Shown one piece after another: positions 59,082 to 64,000 of a stretch of 64,000 nucleotides of DNA. A model generated the notes under the pieces. It searched no databases. It worked only from the letters and a program-made list of their open reading frames with translations, and was not told the origin of the DNA. Source of the stretch: Actinobacillus capsulatus DSM 19761 (GTDB lineage: Bacteria; Pseudomonadota; Gammaproteobacteria; Enterobacterales; Pasteurellaceae); NCBI RefSeq assembly GCF_000374285.1, contig NZ_KB893939.1, forward strand, positions 50,367 through 114,366, given 5' to 3'. The translations under genes were made by a program, and so were the position numbers. Numbering within the stretch: the stretch's first letter is position 1; each line of letters opens with the position of its first letter.

Positions 59082-59107
59082 TGTTATGCTCCTTTAACTT
59101 CATTCAT

Positions 59108-60946
59108 TTAAGCGGCGATTAACCGTAAATGTGATTTTGTGGTAGGTTCCGGCGCCACAAACTCCGCTTTAAAATCATCAAATCCAAGACTTAATAAACG
59201 TTCAGCTTCCTCACTTGGCACACCTTGCGGATATCTGCCGCTTACCCATTGATAACAATCCGCCGTCCATAAATCGCCCCATTGCGCTTTGCCACTTTTG
59301 GCAAATTCCACAACCGACATCGGCAGCAACTCTACGCGGCGGGCGTTGATAGTCAGTTCGTGTTCTTGACCTCTTTTCGGGATAAACATCACATCAGGAC
59401 GTTCATCAATGGTTTTAAATGGATCAATACGACCATCAAATAACGGTTTGCTGGCTTTCTTCGCTGCTTTCACGCCGTTATCATCCGTTGCACTGTATGC
59501 CAAGCGTTCCACCGTTTCACGGTTGCGTTCAAGCTCAGTTTTAGCGTGTGATTTAAAGGCTTCACCAATCACAGCCGCATTCACATCCAACCCAAATTTA
59601 TCCTTTTCAATCGGTTCAACCACAAACCAGTAAGGTTTCAAGCTCATCTCGTTATGTTCATCAAACACCTGTTCAAAGCATTCCACCTGTATGCAGTTCG
59701 GACGATATGGGTTTTTGCCCAGCCGTAGTTTGTCGCCCACATTCAGGTTTGGTACATGGCTCACATCATAAGTCAGCCCTTCAAACTTCACTTGCAACTG
59801 ACCGTCCACTGTACGTTCCACCAATTTCGACACCATCAACTCTCGGCATAAGGCAAGTGGTGGGGCAAGTACCAACTGTTCAGCAGTAATATGTAACCAC
59901 GCTTTATAGCGTGACATCTTATGTCGTGAATGAATTTTACTCGCGTTGAAATCTCGCATCCATTCATGAGCACGTTCGTTTAGTTCATCAATATTGGCTA
60001 CCGATTTAAACCGTAAGCGGCTCTCAAATTGACGTTCAACAATATCATTCGCCTTTTCTACTTGGCCTTTCGCTCGTGGATTGCCAGGCTCGTTGATTTG
60101 TAGCTTAACCCCTAGCTGATAGCACAAATGTTTCATCATATCTGACTTATTTGCCGAGCCAGGGTCAAGCATTACCAGCTTTGGCACACCGCAAAATGGT
60201 TCGTCATTGCGTGGTTTACGTTGCATGGCATTGATAAAGGTATTACACAAGTTTTCTGAGGTTTCACCGCCGTAAACATATTCCACATAAATCGTACCAC
60301 TGGTATGATCGGTCACCACATAACGCCACACACGATCACTTTCTATCTTTGCTACATTCTCAGGTTTATTTTTATAAAACCGCTTTTCTTCCATTACCTG
60401 CAAACCATTTTCATTTTCTGCGTGTGTACGTTTTAAGTAATACAATACACATAAAGAAGGGTCGATTTGCCAAACGTGATTGGGGTGCAGGCTACGCATC
60501 TGAATAGCAGGTGTTGGTTTTAATAATTGGTCAGGGTGCAATTTCGCATTCACTAACGCCCGATTGACCGCACTTTCCGAATAAGGTCGCACTTCACCTG
60601 TTGTCTTATCCACAAATTCCGCTTTAATCTCACCATTCGCTCGTAACATTTTTAATACCTCCTGTAATGGCAACATTTCTTTCTTATATTGATTACGCCG
60701 ATTTTCTAACCAGGCCGCCGAAATCGTTTTTAACTCAGCAAGCGTTAGCTGCGTGGAGTTTTTATCCGATCGCACTTTGCGACCAGTCTGCGGTAAATAA
60801 GGCTTTAATTGCCGAATTAACGTCGAGCGCGCTAATTTTGTTGTTTCCACCCATTTCTGATAAATCGGCTCAATTTTTTCACCGCTGGCTTTGGCGCACT
60901 TGATTTCCAGGGCGATACTCATCAACACTTCGGGTAAAATCGCCAT
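59108..60946 (-). CDS. MuA-like DDE transposase
   Basis: 612 residues. Retroviral-integrase-type catalytic triad D162 (VWQIDPSLC), D261 (LVMLDPGSANKS) and E297 (PRAKGQVEKAND), spaced as DD35E. The N-terminal region holds DNA-binding helix-turn-helix segments and the C-terminal part the beta-barrel and MuB-contact tail. It catalyses strand transfer at the prophage ends. GAGG lies upstream of the ATG. All three catalytic acids are intact, so transposition competence is plausible. Confidence 0.9.
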   Translation of the reverse strand: MAILPEVLMSIALEIKCAKASGEKIEPIYQKWVETTKLARSTLIRQLKPYLPQTGRKVRSDKNSTQLTLAELKTISAAWLENRRNQYKKEMLPLQEVLKMLRANGEIKAEFVDKTTGEVRPYSESAVNRALVNAKLHPDQLLKPTPAIQMRSLHPNHVWQIDPSLCVLYYLKRTHAENENGLQVMEEKRFYKNKPENVAKIESDRVWRYVVTDHTSGTIYVEYVYGGETSENLCNTFINAMQRKPRNDEPFCGVPKLVMLDPGSANKSDMMKHLCYQLGVKLQINEPGNPRAKGQVEKANDIVERQFESRLRFKSVANIDELNERAHEWMRDFNASKIHSRHKMSRYKAWLHITAEQLVLAPPLALCRELMVSKLVERTVDGQLQVKFEGLTYDVSHVPNLNVGDKLRLGKNPYRPNCIQVECFEQVFDEHNEMSLKPYWFVVEPIEKDKFGLDVNAAVIGEAFKSHAKTELERNRETVERLAYSATDDNGVKAAKKASKPLFDGRIDPFKTIDERPDVMFIPKRGQEHELTINARRVELLPMSVVEFAKSGKAQWGDLWTADCYQWVSGRYPQGVPSEEAERLLSLGFDDFKAEFVAPEPTTKSHLRLIAA

Positions 60947-60955
60947 ATGTGATCC

Positions 60956-61846
60956 TCAAGCCTGTTTCTGTGCAATAATCGCATCTAACGCATCGCCTAA
61001 ACTCTCATCGCCTTTCCCTGACCAATCCACCGAAGCCGATGGCACATCATTTAGCCCATAGGTATCTTTCAGTTCAATCAAAGCCAGCTCAATTTCTGCC
61101 ACAACACCACTCATAAATTGCGTATGGTCCATGCCGCTTTCTTCACTATGTTCAAGCAAGGCATCAAAAGCAGGGCGAACCTGTCCGCGTAAAATAGCTT
61201 CCGCACCGTAGGCAATTTGCGACACTTCTTTGCGTAAGTCGCCACCTTTGCGGTCAGGGCTTCGGGTTTCGATATCTTTTTTCTTTTTCGCCAATTCCAT
61301 ATCTAATTCATTAATTTTATTATCTTTATTAGCTAACACTTTGCCCATGGCTTCTTTTTCGGCTTTCGCATTGCGTAATGCCTTGCGAAGTTCCTGTACG
61401 CTCATGCGATCAACTTCATCAAGAGTTAAGTTGGCAATGGTGCCACCTTCGGCAAGTTCTTTTAAGTCATCGTCATCTTGAGCCATCAATTCGAGCAATT
61501 TGGATTTACCTAACTGCACTAGTTTCGGGGTGGTATCTTGTAAGCCATCACCACAAAATTTAATGGTTGCTTGCATAAAGCGTGAGGCAGTTGAGCGGGT
61601 AATACCAAATTCAGTTTGAACGGTTTCCGTAAATTCACCATGGGCTAAATGTTCTTTTAAAATAATTAACACCCGCCCGAATTCCAGCATTTGTCCGGTC
61701 ATAGCTTGCTGACAATGTTTGCCACGATCAACAAACAGCTTTTTATCAAATACCTCGCCGTTACCCCATTTCTGCATTATTGCCATACTGTGGCGCACAT
61801 AATTCTCGGTCGAAAGTGCGGTGGAATTTTCAGTTAATTCGGTCAT
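60956..61846 (-). CDS. DUF3102-type phage protein
   Basis: Start at ATG 61846 (AAGGAA upstream, MTELTENSTALSTENYV); 296 residues. N-terminal helical domain with FGITRSTASRFMQATIKF, similar to DUF3102 phage proteins, then a long charged coiled-coil stretch (about residues 140-200: AEKEAMGKVLANKDNKINELDM) and a helical C-terminus. Function unknown; ahead of the transposase in the operon. Contains a Haemophilus-type uptake word at 61814-61822, near its start. Confidence 0.7.
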   Translation of the reverse strand: MTELTENSTALSTENYVRHSMAIMQKWGNGEVFDKKLFVDRGKHCQQAMTGQMLEFGRVLIILKEHLAHGEFTETVQTEFGITRSTASRFMQATIKFCGDGLQDTTPKLVQLGKSKLLELMAQDDDDLKELAEGGTIANLTLDEVDRMSVQELRKALRNAKAEKEAMGKVLANKDNKINELDMELAKKKKDIETRSPDRKGGDLRKEVSQIAYGAEAILRGQVRPAFDALLEHSEESGMDHTQFMSGVVAEIELALIELKDTYGLNDVPSASVDWSGKGDESLGDALDAIIAQKQA

Positions 61847-61913
61847 TTTCTGATTCCTTTTAATTTTGTGTTTTTTATTCAAATGTTGCGATGTCGCAAC
61901 ATTTGCTTGTTTC

Positions 61914-62228
61914 TTAAGCAAATGTGCCAGCTCGCACACGTTGATCGATTTCGGTCATACGCTGCTGCATTTTTTCCCATTCTTGACGATATGCCTCGGC
62001 TACCTGTAATACACGCACACTCAACGTAAATCGCCCTGTTGGTAGTTTTTCCGCAAAGCCTTCATCAACCAAAATTGCCAGTGCACGGGTGATATTAACC
62101 GGCGTATCATTGAGTCGTTCGGCGATTTCGCTGTTACTTAACCCATTAATAGAATGCCCTTTGAGGGCGTAAATAACATTTAATACGCGACGGGTCGCTT
62201 TGTTATTAGTGCCTTTTAATTCAGTCAT
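61914..62228 (-). CDS. IclR-like winged-helix phage regulator
   Basis: 104 residues from ATG 62228 (GAGGT upstream). A winged helix with the IclR pattern: RRVLNVIYALKGHSINGLSNSEIAERLNDTPVNITRALAILVDEGFAEKLP, without the effector domain. Probably an early phage transcription regulator. Confidence 0.75.
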   Translation of the reverse strand: MTELKGTNNKATRRVLNVIYALKGHSINGLSNSEIAERLNDTPVNITRALAILVDEGFAEKLPTGRFTLSVRVLQVAEAYRQEWEKMQQRMTEIDQRVRAGTFA

Positions 62229-62240
62229 ATTCACACCTCA

Positions 62241-62426
62241 TTAATTAATCTTGGTTTGTAAACTTTTAACTTGATTAACTGGAATATTGTGTTTATCGGC
62301 GATTTGTTGTGTATTTTGTTCACGAAACTTATTCAAAATCGCCTGATTTTTAATGTCTTTGCGTTCGCGTCGTCTATATTCACGCGCTAAATACCAAGTA
62401 CAGAATTTAATCAGTAATCTTTTCAT
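62241..62426 (-). CDS. Small basic phage protein
   Basis: 61 residues with a helical, Lys/Arg-rich stretch (WYLAREYRRRERKDIKNQ) and a C-terminal helix-turn-helix-like QQIADKHNIPVNQVKSLQ. Perhaps DNA-binding. No named family. Confidence 0.55.
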   Translation of the reverse strand: MKRLLIKFCTWYLAREYRRRERKDIKNQAILNKFREQNTQQIADKHNIPVNQVKSLQTKIN

Positions 62427-62435
62427 GACTGTCTC

Positions 62436-62630
62436 CTATGCAGCTACTTTAAGTCCAAGCTTTACAGCAATTTCGTGGCTTTTTCCGTAACTGGCTTTAA
62501 TAGTGCCGTTAAGCACGCGTGATACATGTGTAACGTTATAACCATGGCATTTAGCCCAATGGGAAAACGTCTCACCTCGTGCACGAAATTCCGCTTTTAT
62601 TTCATCGGCGGTTTTTGCAGGTTTCTGCAT
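62436..62630 (-). CDS. BcepMu gp16 / Ner-like DNA-binding protein
   Basis: 64 residues; the whole protein is one helix-turn-helix: ADEIKAEFRARGETFSHWAKCHGYNVTHVSRVLNG with the family ending KSHEIAVKLGLK. First gene of the leftward operon, where Mu has ner; it likely switches off the early or repressor promoter. The family name is that of BcepMu gp16. Confidence 0.82.
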   Translation of the reverse strand: MQKPAKTADEIKAEFRARGETFSHWAKCHGYNVTHVSRVLNGTIKASYGKSHEIAVKLGLKVAA

Positions 62631-62655
62631 TTTTGTTCCTCCTGTGTTAAAATTG

Positions 62656-62706
62656 GATTAAAAATTTAATCAATTACAATAATGCTTATTTTGCTCAATT
62701 GAGCAA
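62656..62706. promoter_or_regulatory. Prophage operator region
   Basis: TTGCTCAATTGAGCAA (62691-62706) is a perfect 16 bp palindrome, and GATTAAA-AA-TTTAATC (62656-62671) a second inverted repeat, both between the divergent gp16-like and repressor genes. They are the natural binding sites for these two regulators. Confidence 0.7.
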
Positions 62707-62732
62707 TTTAAGTCAAGGAGAAATTTCACCAA

Positions 62733-63107
62733 ATGGGCATAAATTTAAGACTTAGATCAATTATTGAACAATTAAACCTTAATTTAACAAAATTTTCTGA
62801 ACAATCAGGCATACCATATCGTTCACTGCATAACTATTTAAGAAATGAAAGGGAGCCTAACTCTGAAAGCTATATGAAGCTTGCACAAATGGGCATAAAT
62901 ATAAATTGGTTACTGACTGGGGAAGGAGATATGTTTGTTGAGGGTGTTTCTAAATTACCAAATGCTGAGGCAGATACCCTGACAACAGAAGAAGCAAGCC
63001 TAATAGACGATTTCCGGAACATGAATAATCAGGGCAAGGTAGCAGTTAAAACCACCGCTCGGGCAATGGCGCAGCAAGAGCTGTTTAAAAATAGTAAAGT
63101 AGGCTAA
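62733..63107 (+). CDS. Prophage repressor (Cro/C1-type)
   Basis: 124 residues. N-terminal helix-turn-helix LNLTKFSEQSGIPYRSLHNYLRNEREPNSESYMKLAQMGININWLLTGEG, the classical phage repressor layout, but with only a short C-terminal tail and no peptidase domain, so it is not self-cleaving. AAGGAG precedes the ATG. First gene on the rightward side. Confidence 0.85.
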   Translation: MGINLRLRSIIEQLNLNLTKFSEQSGIPYRSLHNYLRNEREPNSESYMKLAQMGININWLLTGEGDMFVEGVSKLPNAEADTLTTEEASLIDDFRNMNNQGKVAVKTTARAMAQQELFKNSKVG

Positions 63108-63122
63108 TCAATGGAGAACACC

Positions 63123-63359
63123 ATGCAACCCCTAACCGACCAAGAACAATTGTTAATTGATGTGGCATCCGAGGCGTTACTGCTGGATATTTTCGCCCGA
63201 GCGCTTGCCTTTTCCACGCTCCCTGTCGAAACCCGTCGCGAAAAAATGCAGCAAATCCGCGACATGCCTTTTGCTGAAAGATGCGAGTATTTAACCGACC
63301 TATTAAAAGACGTCTATTCTATGGGGTTTGATACGGCAAGAATGGGAAAATGTAATTAA
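63123..63359 (+). CDS. Phage hypothetical protein
   Basis: 78 residues from ATG 63123 (GGAG eight bases upstream); an in-frame ATG at 63111 is weaker. Predicted helical, acidic (DQEQLLIDVASEALLLDIF). No recognised family. Lies downstream of the repressor in the same direction. Confidence 0.6.
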   Translation: MQPLTDQEQLLIDVASEALLLDIFARALAFSTLPVETRREKMQQIRDMPFAERCEYLTDLLKDVYSMGFDTARMGKCN

Positions 63360-63448
63360 AAATATTGATTAAGCAATAACGAAGTGTTGATGATAATTGT
63401 GAGCTCTTAGAACCGCAAAGCAATAAGTCAATAAGGAGAAAATATACT

Positions 63449-63940
63449 ATGTTAAAGGAAACTATTGAAACAGCTAAATTAATAAAAAACGCTTTTGATA
63501 CGGTCGGTAAACTTAATGATGATATTACCAAATTAAAAGAATTGGGAGAATCAAATGTAAAAACAGTAGAGCTCACCCAAATTGCAATTAATTTACAACA
63601 ACTTATTATCTCACTACAAAAAGATTTATGGGCATTACAAATAGAGAACAAAGAGCTTGAAGAGCAAATTAATAAAGCTCACGAATTTGAAGTAGAAAAA
63701 AGCCAATATGTGCCATTTCAGTTTCCTACTGGAGCTTTTGTATATCGTAGTAGCGAAGGTATAACTAATGAAAATAGTGAAACTGCATTTCATTATCTAT
63801 GTGCAAATTGTTACAGCCAGCAGAAGAAATCTATACTTCAACCTGCAGGGATCACAAATGGACACCACTCAATGAAATGTAACAATTGTCCATCAGTTAT
63901 ATTATATAAACCGGTTAAATCAAGCTATTGGTCTATTTAA
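63449..63940 (+). CDS. Phage protein with coiled coil and zinc-ribbon-like tail
   Basis: 163 residues, AAGGAG ribosome site. An N-terminal coiled coil (about residues 1-80) is followed by CANCYSQ ... MKCNNC, a two-CxxC arrangement that could hold zinc. No named family. Similar small proteins sit between repressor and lysis genes in prophages as accessory or defence genes; role here unknown. Confidence 0.6.
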   Translation: MLKETIETAKLIKNAFDTVGKLNDDITKLKELGESNVKTVELTQIAINLQQLIISLQKDLWALQIENKELEEQINKAHEFEVEKSQYVPFQFPTGAFVYRSSEGITNENSETAFHYLCANCYSQQKKSILQPAGITNGHHSMKCNNCPSVILYKPVKSSYWSI

Positions 63941-63973
63941 TGATTAATTATATTTATTAAAAAGGAGAAAACC

Positions 63974-64000
63974 ATGACAGATCTAGAAGAAATTATTATT
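63974..64000 (+). CDS. Start of the next rightward prophage gene (partial)
   Basis: AAAAAGGAGAAAACC precedes ATG 63974; nine codons (MTDLEEIII) are visible before the edge. No assignment is possible. Confidence 0.5.

Larger units (their letters stand above)
53266..64000. mobile_element. Mu-like (BcepMu-type) transposable prophage, left portion
   Basis: Leftward early operon of 16 genes (53501-62630) including MuA, MuB, DUF3164, GemA/gp16 and Mor homologues, divergent from a rightward repressor operon. That bidirectional plan, with a gp16-family protein first on the leftward side, is that of BcepMu. The left end is placed near 53266 (TG in TTTTGTTTC), where the lptG uptake-pair terminator breaks off and ATAAAT-type end repeats begin; the exact base is uncertain. 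Rightward structural genes would lie beyond the window. Confidence 0.85.

Noticed and set aside
53231..62630. Prophage truncated because late genes are missing after mor
   Set aside because: In BcepMu-type phages the leftward early operon ends at the left attachment site and structural genes are transcribed rightward from the repressor side, which here lies outside the window.

Overview
The window looks like chromosome from the Actinobacillus pleuropneumoniae group of the Pasteurellaceae. The non-phage part is studded with the Apl-type DNA-uptake word ACAAGCGGT, often as inverted pairs that double as terminators. Gene content (dispersin B-like hexosaminidase, OmpW, LptFG beside PepA, PotABC without PotD, queCDE) fits that genus. 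DNA is AT-rich. No rRNA, tRNA or CRISPR array was seen.

Layout. 0-5.4 kb: a leftward type III restriction-modification locus (res cut by the window edge; mod preceded by a pentanucleotide repeat placed to switch its reading frame). 5.5-10.4 kb: a raffinose/melibiose-type alpha-galactoside unit (LacI regulator, LacY-family permease, GH36 alpha-galactosidase) with two perfect CRP sites and two LacI-type operators. 10.6-14.1 kb: oppBC with a fused double ATPase. 14.2-18.7 kb: ruvAB and potABC. 19-22.3 kb: rep, an XRE regulator and a TatD-family nuclease. 22.4-26.6 kb: a GC-richer patch with a secreted tannase-like esterase, ubiA, a purB-glpR fusion pseudogene and most of metK. 27-33 kb: mmuM behind a MetJ box, two tandem basic amino-acid antiporters, a membrane protein and argE. 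33-38.6 kb: ompW, clpB (with a sigma-32 promoter), aspA (with a CRP site) and a DUF1294 protein.

38.7-42.7 kb is an AT-rich cassette bracketed by near-identical 44-46 bp terminator repeats. It holds an EamA exporter, a serine acetyltransferase-like enzyme, a cysteine-synthase-like PLP enzyme and a divergent MocR regulator with TATACA operator repeats between them. I judge it the best candidate here for an undescribed system: regulated synthesis and export of an amino acid derived from O-acetylserine.

42.7-53.2 kb: purM (PurR box), dspB, queCDE behind a preQ1-I riboswitch that carries an extra hairpin, a glpT pseudogene that still has its GlpR operator, pepA, an unknown periplasmic protein and lptFG. 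53.27 kb to the right edge: the left arm of a Mu-like prophage of BcepMu organisation inserted just after lptG. A leftward early operon (Ner/gp16-like, IclR-like, MuA, MuB, DUF3164, HD hydrolase, GemA/gp16, Mor) diverges from a rightward repressor operon that runs off the window. The prophage early genes carry Haemophilus-type uptake words (AAGTGCGGT), unlike the host chromosome, which suggests recent arrival from another Pasteurellaceae lineage.
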